NCBI RefSeq assembly: GCF_013393365.1
Contig: NZ_AP022321.1
Coordinates: 964,001 to 1,028,000 of the forward strand
Origin: Veillonella nakazawae
Lineage (GTDB): Bacteria; Bacillota; Negativicutes; Veillonellales; Veillonellaceae
Direction of reading: 5' to 3'
DNA: 64,000 nt
The notes beneath the pieces were generated by a model. The model was not told the origin of the DNA and searched no databases. It saw only the letters and a program-made list of their open reading frames with translations. This document shows, piece after piece, positions 28,379 to 37,742 of this stretch (position 1 is its first letter; each line of letters begins with the position of its first letter). The translations under genes were made by a program, and so were the position numbers.

Positions 28379-29608
28379 TTATACTTGTAAACGACCGTCA
28401 ATCATAATATCAACAGCTTGACCATCACGTGTATATCCCTTAATATTCATGTGTTCATGACCAATCATAAAGTCCACATGTGTTAAGGAGTGGTTAAGGC
28501 CGCGTTCCTTTAATTCTTCTTCAGATAAACCATCGCTGTTTTTAAGGCATGTAGGATAGGATGCACCAATTGCTAAATGACAGGACGCATTTTCATCAAA
28601 CAATGTTTCGTAGAAGATTTGGTTAGACTGGCTAATTGGGCTGAAGTGATCCACTAATGCTACTTCGCCAAGGTAGTGGGAGCCTTCATCAGTTTCTACT
28701 AATTCTTTTAGAACTTCATAACCTTCTTTGGCTGTATACTCAACGATTTTACCTTCTTTGAATGTAAAGGAGAAATCAGAAATAGTGTTGCCATGGTAAA
28801 TTAAAGGTTTTGTACTGTACACAATACCATTAACGCCATTGTATTGTGGAGCAGAGAAAACTTCTTCTGTAGGTATATTAGCGTTGAAAATAGTACCATC
28901 TTTAGAGGATTCTTCACCACCTAGCCAGATATGGCCTTCTGGTAATTCCAATAGGAGGTTAGTACCATTTTCACAAGTATAACGCAATGCCTTTAAGTCT
29001 AATTTATTCAATGCTTCACAACGGTGACGCAATTTTGCCATATGATGACGATATGTATCTTTTGCTTCGATACCTTCAATGCGACAAAGTTTTAATAATG
29101 TTGCCCACAATTGGTCGATTTTTTCTTCGTCCGTACCTTCATAGCCTAATAGATCTGCCCATAGAACTGTAGGTACAGAGGCAACACACCATGTAATAGA
29201 AGAGTTCATGATAGCTGTATGGTAGAAGGATAACGCTTTATTCAAATTACGAGATTGTAAGGAAATTCGATCTGTTGGGATACCTTCTAAAGCTTTTGGA
29301 TTAGCACTAATTAAAGATAAGAAGGCTGCCTTATCATCGATATACTGTTTGTAAAATTCAGGAATCCAGTTAGCCGGTTTTTCTAAAACAGACTCGTTAG
29401 CATGTAATAAGCGTTGACGAGCGATAGGGGAACATCTCCAGTTAAGAACTACCTCTTTTGCACCTAGTTCATAGGCTTCTTCAGTAACGATTACTGCAAA
29501 ATCTTTATTTTCTACATCAACAGAAATAACTAATGTTTGGTCTTCTTGTAAATTTACGCCGTACTTTAGTAATGTATGGGCATATTTTTTTAATGTATCT
29601 TGATTCAT
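28379..29608 (-). CDS. M29-family aminopeptidase
   Basis: A cytoplasmic metallo-aminopeptidase of the thermophilic/AmpS (M29) family, releasing N-terminal residues from peptides. The 409-aa product carries the metal-ligand pattern of M29: NIPTEEVFSAP (Glu), GEVALVDH (Glu), CHLAIGASYP (His), and NHSLTHVDFMIG (His, Asp). Length matches the family. GGAG precedes the start. It is transcribed opposite to its neighbours and splits the comE-type locus. Confidence 0.92.
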   Translation of the reverse strand: MNQDTLKKYAHTLLKYGVNLQEDQTLVISVDVENKDFAVIVTEEAYELGAKEVVLNWRCSPIARQRLLHANESVLEKPANWIPEFYKQYIDDKAAFLSLISANPKALEGIPTDRISLQSRNLNKALSFYHTAIMNSSITWCVASVPTVLWADLLGYEGTDEEKIDQLWATLLKLCRIEGIEAKDTYRHHMAKLRHRCEALNKLDLKALRYTCENGTNLLLELPEGHIWLGGEESSKDGTIFNANIPTEEVFSAPQYNGVNGIVYSTKPLIYHGNTISDFSFTFKEGKIVEYTAKEGYEVLKELVETDEGSHYLGEVALVDHFSPISQSNQIFYETLFDENASCHLAIGASYPTCLKNSDGLSEEELKERGLNHSLTHVDFMIGHEHMNIKGYTRDGQAVDIMIDGRLQV

Positions 29609-29638
29609 AAATTCTCCTTTTATTCGACATCAATTGTT

Positions 29639-29688
29639 AAACTCCTGCTAGTGTGACTAATAGAGTCATGGGTAGGAGTTTTATTTTT
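29639..29688 (+). terminator. Terminator-like hairpin in comEA leader
   Basis: Outer stem AAACTCCT/AGGAGTTT (29639-29646 with 29674-29681), inner TGACT/AGTCA, then TTTTATTTTT. It faces plus strand and lies 32 bp before comEA, in a divergent intergenic region where no upstream plus-strand gene needs terminating. Confidence 0.6.
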
Positions 29689-29719
29689 CATAGGGAAATC
29701 CTTCAGTAGGAGGTGCACT

Positions 29720-30289
29720 ATGAAATATAAATTGAAGCCGTATATGATAATTATATTAATCCTATGTATTTTAGTAGGAATTTATTTCCTATGGCCTATT
29801 ATAACAGATGAAAGCGATTCTGTCCTTGTTGAAGGAGGAGTAGATGGAAATTCTTCTATATCAAATGTAGTAGAAATATCTAATAAACCGATTGCTTATA
29901 TTACAGGTGCCGTAGTTTCACCTGGTCTATATGAGCTTGAAAGCTCAGCAACAGTAGGAGATGTTATCAAGCTAGCAGGAGGGCTGTTACCGTATGCAGA
30001 TGTAGAGTCTATTAATATGGCTAAATCTGTGACTGGAGGAGATCATATCCACGTAGTATTTAACTTTCACGGAAATCCTGAAGCGTTATTGCGTGGTAAT
30101 AAAATAAATATTAATACCGCCACTGCTAAAGAACTAGATGCGTTACCCGGCATTGGTCCTGCTATGGCAAAGAGAATTGAAGAGTATCGTTCACAAAAGG
30201 GTCCCTTTACATCTGTTGAAGGCATCAAGGGGGTGAAGGGAATTGGTGACGGCGTATTTAAGAAGATTAAAGACAAAATTACAATTTAG
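29720..30289 (+). CDS. comEA: Competence protein ComEA
   Basis: Membrane-anchored receptor for transforming DNA. The 189-aa protein has an N-terminal anchor (residues 8-25), an SLBB domain at ~58-110 (AYITGAVVSPGLYEL, GGLLPYADVESINMAK), and a C-terminal pair of helix-hairpin-helix motifs (ININTATAKELDALPGIGPA, then FTSVEGIKGVKGIGDG) that bind dsDNA. AGGAGG lies 6-7 bp upstream. It overlaps the comEC frame by 47 bp. Confidence 0.95.
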   Translation: MKYKLKPYMIIILILCILVGIYFLWPIITDESDSVLVEGGVDGNSSISNVVEISNKPIAYITGAVVSPGLYELESSATVGDVIKLAGGLLPYADVESINMAKSVTGGDHIHVVFNFHGNPEALLRGNKININTATAKELDALPGIGPAMAKRIEEYRSQKGPFTSVEGIKGVKGIGDGVFKKIKDKITI

Positions 30290-32468
30290 TCATCGAGATA
30301 GCAAAAATGATGGACTCTTCAATGATGTAAATGATGTTAATGGGAACAGTAATGTTTTAACCCATAGCCAATGGGCACATATTATATTGGGTTCTATAAT
30401 TATGGGTACAATATTAGGCTATGGTCAGTATTATCCAGTACTTAATCAGATGCACTACATCTTTGCTATAGGCATAGCCATTATAGGTGTCAGTGTTTTT
30501 AAAGCTTTACAATCGTCTGATTGGTGGTGTTCACTTGGTAAGTTAATAGTTTTAGTGTCTCTTTTTGTAGGACTATCGTATTATCAAACAGATTTACGGA
30601 TTATACATTTCAATAGTTATACATCATATTATTTACAGCAAGAAGGGGAATACCTTTGTACAGTTCTTGCTGCTCCTGAAAAAGTAAATTTGAATGGACA
30701 GGAGTATTACAAATATAGTATTGCAATTCATGGCCTACATCCCTATAAAAATACTGCAAAAAATGACTATATTAAAGCACAAGGGCGTTTACAAGTTTAC
30801 TCAAAGGAATCTGCTACGAACTATCCAATACGACTAGGAGAATATGCAATTATTGAAGGTACACCAAAACCCTTATTTCTCATTGAAGAGGAAGGTCGTA
30901 TTAATCTAAGAGGCAGATATATGAGCTCGAATACTAGAGGTCGTATCTATGATGGTGTATATCGCACTGCTAGCAACAAAGATTTACAAAGGTTTTACTA
31001 TAAAGATACATTTTTTGACAAATTATTTAGGAAAGGCCTATTAATTGCTGGTGTATTACACGAATCTATAGATAAAAATATTGGTCACAATCTAGAGGGA
31101 CCGCAAAAAGTATTAGCTCAAGCGTTAGCTTTAGGTGGTCATTATAGTGAACTTGGAGAAGACCAAATGAAGGCTTTCTCTTATACAGGCCTTATCCATA
31201 TTTTATCCATATCAGGATCACATATTGCTTTACTGTTAGCACTTGTATACGGACTTGGACGACTCATTAAATTAAGAAAACGTACATGTTTAATTCTTGG
31301 TATTATAGTTGCTTGTATATATTGTGGTATCGTAGGCGGCGATGCACCTGTTCTACGTGCTACGATGATGAGCATACTCATGTGTATCGCCTATATAAAG
31401 GGACGACTATATCAGGCCAAACAAGCGCTATGTATATGTGCTATTCTATGCCTCATATATGATCCATTCTCTTTGTTTGATGTGAGCTTTCAGCTATCCT
31501 TTGGGGCGACTTATGGATTGCTCATATGGGGAAAGGTATTATACGAACGGATACAATGGCTGCCTAGATGGTTAAAAATGCCGCTCGTATTATGTGTGTC
31601 GGCCCAATTATTAATTTTACCGTTACAGCTCTATTACTTTCACTATATTAGCATTGCTAGTTTATTAGCAGCTTGTATAGTAGCGCCCCTATTAGATATA
31701 TCTATAGTTTTAATATTTGTAAGTACTTTAGTCAGTTACGTATTTTCTATATCGTTAATGTGGTCTTTATTAGATGTACTATTGCGTATATCTTTATATT
31801 TAAATCATGTGTTAGGTCGTAGTGGCAGTCTACTATGGCTTGGTATGATGCATCCTTATTGTGCTTATATATATTATGTGCTATTAGGTTTATTTACGTA
31901 CTTTTTGACGCATAGAAAAAGATATACTGTACATATAGTAATATCATTATCTTTAATGATTTTAACCTTTGGCGCTTCCTATTATGTTACGCAGCACCAT
32001 AAGGAAACATTAGTTCATTATATTCCAATGAAGCAATGCAATGTATTGCTTTGTATAGAACCTAATCATGAAGGGGCTCATCTATTAATTGATGCGCCAG
32101 ACCATATTAAAACGACGCCTAACGAAAGGCTTGTCAATCAAGCTATAAGGGCATATGGTGTGAATCCAAAAGTTGTAAAGGTAGACTATTTTCATAGTAA
32201 CGGATCTGCAAAAACAATATATAAAAATAGTATGAAAGAAATCGATGTATATAATGGACAAAGAGGAGAAAAAAATCTAAAATTAAATGATAAGATTAAT
32301 ACATTATTTATTACGAGTCGATCTAGTTCAATGAATGAAATTGGCAGATTACTGCCGCATAATATAGTTCTATTTGGCAGTCCACATGGGGCTTTACGCG
32401 ATGTGGACCCATCATCAGAATATATGTATATTATGGGGTACAGTTTTATTGAGGATATGTATCTGTGA
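30243..32468 (+). CDS. comEC: ComEC/Rec2 DNA channel with degenerate C-terminal domain
   Basis: Inner-membrane channel for uptake of single-stranded transforming DNA. The ~741-aa product has N-terminal helices and an OB-like DUF4131 part (~50-240), the Competence domain at ~290-560 with the hallmark LSISGSHIALL, GGDAPVLRATMM and DVSFQLSFGATYG, and a C-terminal region (~588-741) at the position of the metallo-beta-lactamase-like nuclease. There, LLIDAP matches the family's LIDGG strand but the HxHxDH zinc motif is replaced by DYFHSNGSA. The start used is TTG 30243, with AAGGGGG upstream; no in-frame ATG lies near. Confidence 0.9.
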   Translation: MVTAYLRRLKTKLQFSHRDSKNDGLFNDVNDVNGNSNVLTHSQWAHIILGSIIMGTILGYGQYYPVLNQMHYIFAIGIAIIGVSVFKALQSSDWWCSLGKLIVLVSLFVGLSYYQTDLRIIHFNSYTSYYLQQEGEYLCTVLAAPEKVNLNGQEYYKYSIAIHGLHPYKNTAKNDYIKAQGRLQVYSKESATNYPIRLGEYAIIEGTPKPLFLIEEEGRINLRGRYMSSNTRGRIYDGVYRTASNKDLQRFYYKDTFFDKLFRKGLLIAGVLHESIDKNIGHNLEGPQKVLAQALALGGHYSELGEDQMKAFSYTGLIHILSISGSHIALLLALVYGLGRLIKLRKRTCLILGIIVACIYCGIVGGDAPVLRATMMSILMCIAYIKGRLYQAKQALCICAILCLIYDPFSLFDVSFQLSFGATYGLLIWGKVLYERIQWLPRWLKMPLVLCVSAQLLILPLQLYYFHYISIASLLAACIVAPLLDISIVLIFVSTLVSYVFSISLMWSLLDVLLRISLYLNHVLGRSGSLLWLGMMHPYCAYIYYVLLGLFTYFLTHRKRYTVHIVISLSLMILTFGASYYVTQHHKETLVHYIPMKQCNVLLCIEPNHEGAHLLIDAPDHIKTTPNERLVNQAIRAYGVNPKVVKVDYFHSNGSAKTIYKNSMKEIDVYNGQRGEKNLKLNDKINTLFITSRSSSMNEIGRLLPHNIVLFGSPHGALRDVDPSSEYMYIMGYSFIEDMYL

Positions 32469-32479
32469 AAGGAGGATGT

Positions 32480-33457
32480 ATGGCTGAAATTAAACTCATT
32501 TATGGCGATGAGCCACAATTAATTGAAGAAGAAAAACGTAAATTTTTAAGTGCCTATCCTGACCTTCCAGTAACAGTATTAGATGATGAAGCTGGGCCAC
32601 AGAAGATAAGTGAAAAACTATGTGAAGACTCTCTTTTTGGTGATCAAAAGGTATTTTGCTTAGTGAATTTACCTATTATTCGTAAAAGCGGTAAAAATAG
32701 TGATGCCTGGATTCCATTGTATGAACTCCTCATGGAATATAATGGGGATAATCCTATAGTTTTGATTTATCATGATATGATTGATAAACGCATCAAGCAG
32801 AATAAAGAGATTTTAGATAAAATACCAAATCATCAATGTAAGCGCCTTGAAGGGGCAGACCTAGTGATGTGGATTCGTCAATATTGTACATCTAATGGAT
32901 TTAAAATGACCCCTGATGCACAAGAATATGTAGCTCATCTCATCGAATTGTGGCAAGATGTACCAGTTTCTTTCATGCGAACCGAATTTGACCGTTATTT
33001 CTTGCAAATTACAGGCGATAAAGTCATTACCAAAGAGTTTCTCGAAGAAAATGGTAGTGATTATGGAGCTAAAAATATTTTTACCTTTAAAGAGGCTTTG
33101 TTAAAACGAGATACTGATACATTACTTGAACTATTTCCGTTTATGTTCGGTTATAAAGAATTAGATCGTGCTATGAGCTACATTGAGGGGCAATTACGTT
33201 TGCAATTACTAGTCAGCGAATGTCGCCAAGCGGGAATGTCTGTTCAAGCTATTCAAAACCTATGTAAGGACCATGATTCGTCATTTAAACCATATCCAAT
33301 TAAGTTAGCTTATGAGGCGAGTCCTAGAATTTCGATTAAGGCGCTACGAGCTTTATTAAAAGGGCTCTATGAGATTATTTTGGATAGCCGTAGCAGCAAG
33401 GGCGATATTTGGCGATTTAGAGATTTATGTATTACCTATTGTGGGTATAAAGGATAA
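32480..33457 (+). CDS. holA: DNA polymerase III delta subunit
   Basis: Clamp-loader delta subunit that opens the beta clamp. The 325-aa product begins MAEIKLIYGDEPQLIEEEKR, contains the truncated AAA+ fold (EKLCEDSLFGDQKVFCLVN, KRLEGADLVMWIRQYC) and a C-terminal collar helix domain (SPRISIKALRALLKGLYEIILDSRS split). The start at 32480 has AAAGGAGG 7 bp upstream. It starts 11 bp after comEC, the usual comEC-holA neighbour relation of Firmicutes, and 2 bp before polC. Confidence 0.92.
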   Translation: MAEIKLIYGDEPQLIEEEKRKFLSAYPDLPVTVLDDEAGPQKISEKLCEDSLFGDQKVFCLVNLPIIRKSGKNSDAWIPLYELLMEYNGDNPIVLIYHDMIDKRIKQNKEILDKIPNHQCKRLEGADLVMWIRQYCTSNGFKMTPDAQEYVAHLIELWQDVPVSFMRTEFDRYFLQITGDKVITKEFLEENGSDYGAKNIFTFKEALLKRDTDTLLELFPFMFGYKELDRAMSYIEGQLRLQLLVSECRQAGMSVQAIQNLCKDHDSSFKPYPIKLAYEASPRISIKALRALLKGLYEIILDSRSSKGDIWRFRDLCITYCGYKG

Positions 33458-33459
33458 AA

Positions 33460-36400
33460 ATGAAAGTACGTTATCGTGTTGTACCAAAACAGAATAAGAA
33501 ATCATCCTTCTATGTAAACTGTCATAGCCAACATGTGACGATACAAGCTGCAGATTCTGCGTTTTCTACATTGCTTAGTTTGCGTGAAAGATTATCTGCA
33601 TGGTATAAGGAAAAAAATATTTCTTTTGATAATATTCCAACGAATACAGATACAGCTTGTTGTTTTGCCTGGAAGGTAGATACTGAAACAGGGGAAGGCT
33701 TAGATACCTATTATTATGGTGGTGGCTGTGGTGCTGGTGAATGGATTGAAGCGGCAGAAGCGCAACGTGAAGCTGAAGAGGCTAAAAACAAAGTGCCTAG
33801 AGGCAAGTCTTTTGCTGGTTATGACCAAGAAGATGAATATGATGATGTTGATGAAGATGATTTCGCTCCATTTGTAGAGGCTGTTGAGCTGGGCTACTTT
33901 AATAATAGTCCTGTCGTTGTATCTCGTTCTAATCAAACGGCTGCAGCATCTAGCAATAGTGATACTGTCGCATCTGTGAGCAGTACACCTAAAGCAAGTA
34001 AAGGTTTTGCTCCTAAAAGTACTACAAAATCTACTGCTAAAGGTAGTGAAGGGGATAGTAAATATCCTCGTCGTGCCCCCAAGGATGCTCCTACTGATGA
34101 AGGCATGATTTTAGGGCCTAAAATTGAGGGAGTTACCTCTAAAATTATGGGCACTTTGGATACGCCTAGTGTTATTTTTGAAGGTGTATTTGTTGGTCTA
34201 GATAAACGTGATACTAAGACTGGTAAAAGTATCGTTAACGGTAGCATCGTAGACGATACGAATAGCATCAAATTTATTAAGTTTGCGAATAGCCCTGAAG
34301 AAGGGGATGCGCTACTTAAACAATTAAAAGGTTTACAACGTGTACGCGTACAAGGTAGCGTCAGCTTTGATGATCGATTTGATAAGGATTATATCTTATC
34401 TATTCGAAGCATTGAAGCTATGGAAACTAATAGCGTGGAGCGCACTGAAAACCGTCCAGACTCCCGTGTAGAGCTGCACTTGCATACTAAGATGAGTGAT
34501 AAGGATGCCCTTGTATCTGTTAAAGACCTATTTAAAACAGTAAAAAAATGGGGTCATCCTGCGGTAGCTATTACAGATCACGGCGTTGTACAAGCATTTC
34601 CAGAAGCTCAAGCTCTTGGTAAAGAGTTGGGCGTTAAGGTTATCTACGGTGTAGAAGGTTATCTCATTGATGATGAAATTGTTGCTCGTGATGAAGAGCC
34701 TGTAGTAGATAAGAAGAAGAAAAAAGAAAAAGATAAACGTTACCATATTATCTTATTAGCTAAAAATATGGTAGGTTTGCGCAATCTGTACAAGATGATA
34801 TCTATTTCTCACCTTGAACACTATAAGATACGCCCTCGGTTGCCTCGTTCTGTTATTGAAGAACATCGTGAAGGTATCATCATCGGTTCTGCTTGTGAAG
34901 CCGGGGAACTTATGCAGTCCATCGTCCGTGGTGCTACAAAGGAAGAATTACTAGAGGTAGCCTCTTTCTACGACTATCTTGAAATTCAGCCACATACGAA
35001 CAATATGTTCTTGGTTCGTAAAGGCCTTATGCCAGATGAGCAAGCTCTTATCGATATGAATAAGACAGTTATCGAATTAGGGGAAGCTTTAAATAAACCA
35101 GTATGTGCTACTTGTGACGTTCATTATTTAACACCAGAAGAAAAGATTTACCGTGAAATCATGTTAACGGCATGTGGTTATCCAGATGCGGATGAACAAC
35201 CAGATTTGCACTTACGTACTACAGATGAAATGTTGGCGTCTTTCCCGTATTTAAGTGAAGAAAAGGCTTATGAAGTAGTTGTTACTAATACTCGTGCAAT
35301 TAATGATAGCATCGAAGATATTAAACCAGTTCCAGATGGCACATATTCACCAAAGATTGAAGGTGCCGATGAAGCTTTCACAGAAATGTGTTATAGAAAT
35401 GCGAAAGCCATTTATGGTGATCCATTGCCTCGCGTAGTACAAGAGCGACTTGATTATGAATTAGACTGTATTATCTCCAATGGTTACGGCGTATTGTATT
35501 ACATTGCTCATAAGCTGGTAAAAAAATCACTTGATGATGGGTATCTCGTAGGTTCCCGTGGTTCTGTAGGTTCTTCCTTTGCAGCAACCATGTCTGAAAT
35601 TACAGAGGTAAATCCATTACCGCCACATTATATATGCCCTAATTGTAAGCATTCTGAATTCTTTGAAAAGGGCGAATACGCAGGTGGCTTTGACTTACCA
35701 CGTAAAGATTGTCCAGAGTGTGGTCATGCGCTACAAACTAATGGCCATGATATTCCGTTTGCCATCTTCCTTGGTTTCGAAGGTGATAAGGTTCCAGATA
35801 TTGACCTTAACTTCTCCGGTGATTACCAAGCAAAGGCTCACAAATATACGGAAGAATTATTTGGTCGAGATAATGTATTTAAAGCTGGTACCATCGGTAC
35901 AATAGCTGATAAAACTGCTTTTGGTTATGTTAAAAAATATGCAGAAATTCGAGATATTCAAGCTCGTAGTGGTTTCTTTGAACATTTAGCAAAAGGCTTT
36001 ACCAATGTTAAGAATACTACTGGACAACATCCTGGCGGTATCATGGTATGTCCTCGCGATATGGATGTGCATCACTTTACACCTATACAACATCCAGCGA
36101 ATAAGAAGGAAAGTGGTGTATTAACAACACACTTTGACTATCACTCTATCGAAGGCCGTATGACTAAGCTTGATATCTTGGGGCATGATGATCCGACTAT
36201 CATTCGTATGCTAGAGGATTTGACCGGTATAGATGCTAAGACAATCCCATTTGATGATCCAAAGACATTGAGCTTATTCTCTTCTACAGAGGGGATTGGT
36301 TTAACACCTGAGCAATTACAAGGTGACCAAGTAGCCAGTTTGGCTGTGCCAGAATGTGGTACGAAGTTCGTACGGGGCATGCTGGAAGACTCTCGTCCTC

Positions 36401-37251
36401 AAACATTCTCTGACTTGGTTCGTATCTCTGGTTTCTCTCATGGTACAAACGTATGGCTCGACAATGCGCAAGACCTCATTAAAAATGGTACTTGTAAATT
36501 GAACGAAGCCATTTCTACCCGTGACGATGTAATGAACTTCTTAATCCATCGCGGTATGGATAGAAAGCATAGCTTCTTCGTTATGGAAAACGTACGTAAA
36601 GGGAAGGGCATAGAAAAACGGAATAAACAAGGTCAAGCTATTACGGAATTTGAAGCTGAAATGCGGGAAAATAATATTCCTGAATGGTTCATTGAATCTT
36701 GTAAAAAGATTTCCTATCTATTCCCACGGGCCCATGCTGTAGCTTATGTAATGATGGCCTTCCGTATCGCATGGTTTAAGGTGTACCATCCATTGGCTTT
36801 CTATGCAGCCTACTTCTCCATTCGTGCCAAGGCCTTTGATTTGCGCATTATGACGGGTGACCTTAAAACGCAAATGACTGAGTTCAATCGTATTAAAGCT
36901 CTTGATCGTGGTGCCAGTCCTAAAGATAAGGACCTTATGAGTGCCTTAGAAGTATCTATGGAAATGTATCAACGGGGTTATCGTTTTGTTAATGTAGATA
37001 TTCAACACTCTGAAGCTAGACGCTTTAGCATTAAAGATGGTGCTCTATTACCACCATTCTTAGCTATTGACTCCTTAGGTGAAACAGTAGCTGATGCTAT
37101 CGTAGCTGAACGAGAAGAACGTCCGTTTACATCTCTAAAAGACTTGCAACGTCGTTGTAAAGTATCTAACACCATCATTGATCTTATGAAAGAACTCAAA
37201 TGCTGTGGTGAACTACCTGAAGACGAACAAATGTCACTCTTTGGAGCATAA
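33460..37251 (+). CDS. polC: PolC-type DNA polymerase III alpha, apparently without exonuclease domain
   Basis: Main replicative polymerase of low-GC Firmicutes. Of 1263 aa: a divergent N-terminal part (1-230) with acidic and Ser/Thr/Ala-rich linkers; OB domain ~235-325; PHP domain starting VELHLHTKMSD at ~337; zinc finger CPNCK...CPECG; catalytic palm with PDIDLNFSGD at ~779; TTGQHPGGIMV; and C-terminal clamp motif QMSLF. Normal PolC (~1430-1440 aa) has a ~170-180-aa DEDD exonuclease inserted in PHP; here GYLIDDEIVARDEEP joins KRYHIILLAKN through a 20-residue Lys-rich linker and no DVETTG motif exists. Proofreading must then come from another protein. Confidence 0.95.
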   Translation: MKVRYRVVPKQNKKSSFYVNCHSQHVTIQAADSAFSTLLSLRERLSAWYKEKNISFDNIPTNTDTACCFAWKVDTETGEGLDTYYYGGGCGAGEWIEAAEAQREAEEAKNKVPRGKSFAGYDQEDEYDDVDEDDFAPFVEAVELGYFNNSPVVVSRSNQTAAASSNSDTVASVSSTPKASKGFAPKSTTKSTAKGSEGDSKYPRRAPKDAPTDEGMILGPKIEGVTSKIMGTLDTPSVIFEGVFVGLDKRDTKTGKSIVNGSIVDDTNSIKFIKFANSPEEGDALLKQLKGLQRVRVQGSVSFDDRFDKDYILSIRSIEAMETNSVERTENRPDSRVELHLHTKMSDKDALVSVKDLFKTVKKWGHPAVAITDHGVVQAFPEAQALGKELGVKVIYGVEGYLIDDEIVARDEEPVVDKKKKKEKDKRYHIILLAKNMVGLRNLYKMISISHLEHYKIRPRLPRSVIEEHREGIIIGSACEAGELMQSIVRGATKEELLEVASFYDYLEIQPHTNNMFLVRKGLMPDEQALIDMNKTVIELGEALNKPVCATCDVHYLTPEEKIYREIMLTACGYPDADEQPDLHLRTTDEMLASFPYLSEEKAYEVVVTNTRAINDSIEDIKPVPDGTYSPKIEGADEAFTEMCYRNAKAIYGDPLPRVVQERLDYELDCIISNGYGVLYYIAHKLVKKSLDDGYLVGSRGSVGSSFAATMSEITEVNPLPPHYICPNCKHSEFFEKGEYAGGFDLPRKDCPECGHALQTNGHDIPFAIFLGFEGDKVPDIDLNFSGDYQAKAHKYTEELFGRDNVFKAGTIGTIADKTAFGYVKKYAEIRDIQARSGFFEHLAKGFTNVKNTTGQHPGGIMVCPRDMDVHHFTPIQHPANKKESGVLTTHFDYHSIEGRMTKLDILGHDDPTIIRMLEDLTGIDAKTIPFDDPKTLSLFSSTEGIGLTPEQLQGDQVASLAVPECGTKFVRGMLEDSRPQTFSDLVRISGFSHGTNVWLDNAQDLIKNGTCKLNEAISTRDDVMNFLIHRGMDRKHSFFVMENVRKGKGIEKRNKQGQAITEFEAEMRENNIPEWFIESCKKISYLFPRAHAVAYVMMAFRIAWFKVYHPLAFYAAYFSIRAKAFDLRIMTGDLKTQMTEFNRIKALDRGASPKDKDLMSALEVSMEMYQRGYRFVNVDIQHSEARRFSIKDGALLPPFLAIDSLGETVADAIVAEREERPFTSLKDLQRRCKVSNTIIDLMKELKCCGELPEDEQMSLFGA

Positions 37252-37280
37252 TAAAATACTAGTTATACTTAAATACAAAG

Positions 37281-37319
37281 TAAGCACTATATCCAAAATA
37301 GGATATAGTGCTTATTTTT
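37281..37319 (+). terminator. Terminator after polC
   Basis: A 14-bp stem (37281-37294 with 37301-37314) and a TTTTT tail, ending the comEA-comEC-holA-polC run. Confidence 0.9.
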
Positions 37320-37374
37320 ATATATTTTGATACAATACAATTGATATATCATTGGTACAAGGGAGTGTTGTGTA

Positions 37375-37686
37375 ATGATAAGAAAATTATTGAAATTTCT
37401 AGGAATTAATTCATCAGATAGTAATATTACTAAAGAACCGAAAATGAAATCAGAAGAAAATGGAACTGGATCTAATATTACTAAGGAACGACAAAATCAA
37501 CCTATAGAGATTGAATTTTGGGACATTGAGGCGGAGGATGTTCCTGAGTTAGAAGAATCAGATATTCCAGGTGTATACTTTAACGAATTCCGAGAATATG
37601 TTGATGAAGAAGGGAATGTGCTATCCCCATCAGAGGTGGATGCAATACGGTATAAAGACGATTACGAGGACGATTATTATAGATAG
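37375..37686 (+). CDS. Unknown acidic protein
   Basis: A 103-aa soluble protein not recognised. The first 12 residues are basic-hydrophobic (MIRKLLKFLGIN). A low-complexity part follows with a repeated (S/D)SNITKE element, and the last 60 residues are strongly acidic with GVYFNEFREYVDEEGNVLS and a DDYEDDYYR tail. A GGGAG lies about 9 bp before the ATG. It is followed by another unknown gene. The pair looks like accessory cargo; acidic small proteins of this kind are often immunity proteins, but that is only a guess. Confidence 0.5.
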   Translation: MIRKLLKFLGINSSDSNITKEPKMKSEENGTGSNITKERQNQPIEIEFWDIEAEDVPELEESDIPGVYFNEFREYVDEEGNVLSPSEVDAIRYKDDYEDDYYR

Positions 37687-37742
37687 AAATTATTAGAGTG
37701 TCATATTTATATTGTTTTTATTTTGTAACGAGTTGGTTAATT

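Noticed and set aside
34528..34746. Possible hidden exonuclease fragment in another frame near the PolC linker
   Set aside because: The only other open frame here is a minus-strand Phe/Tyr/Ile-rich shadow; nothing resembling a DEDD motif was found.
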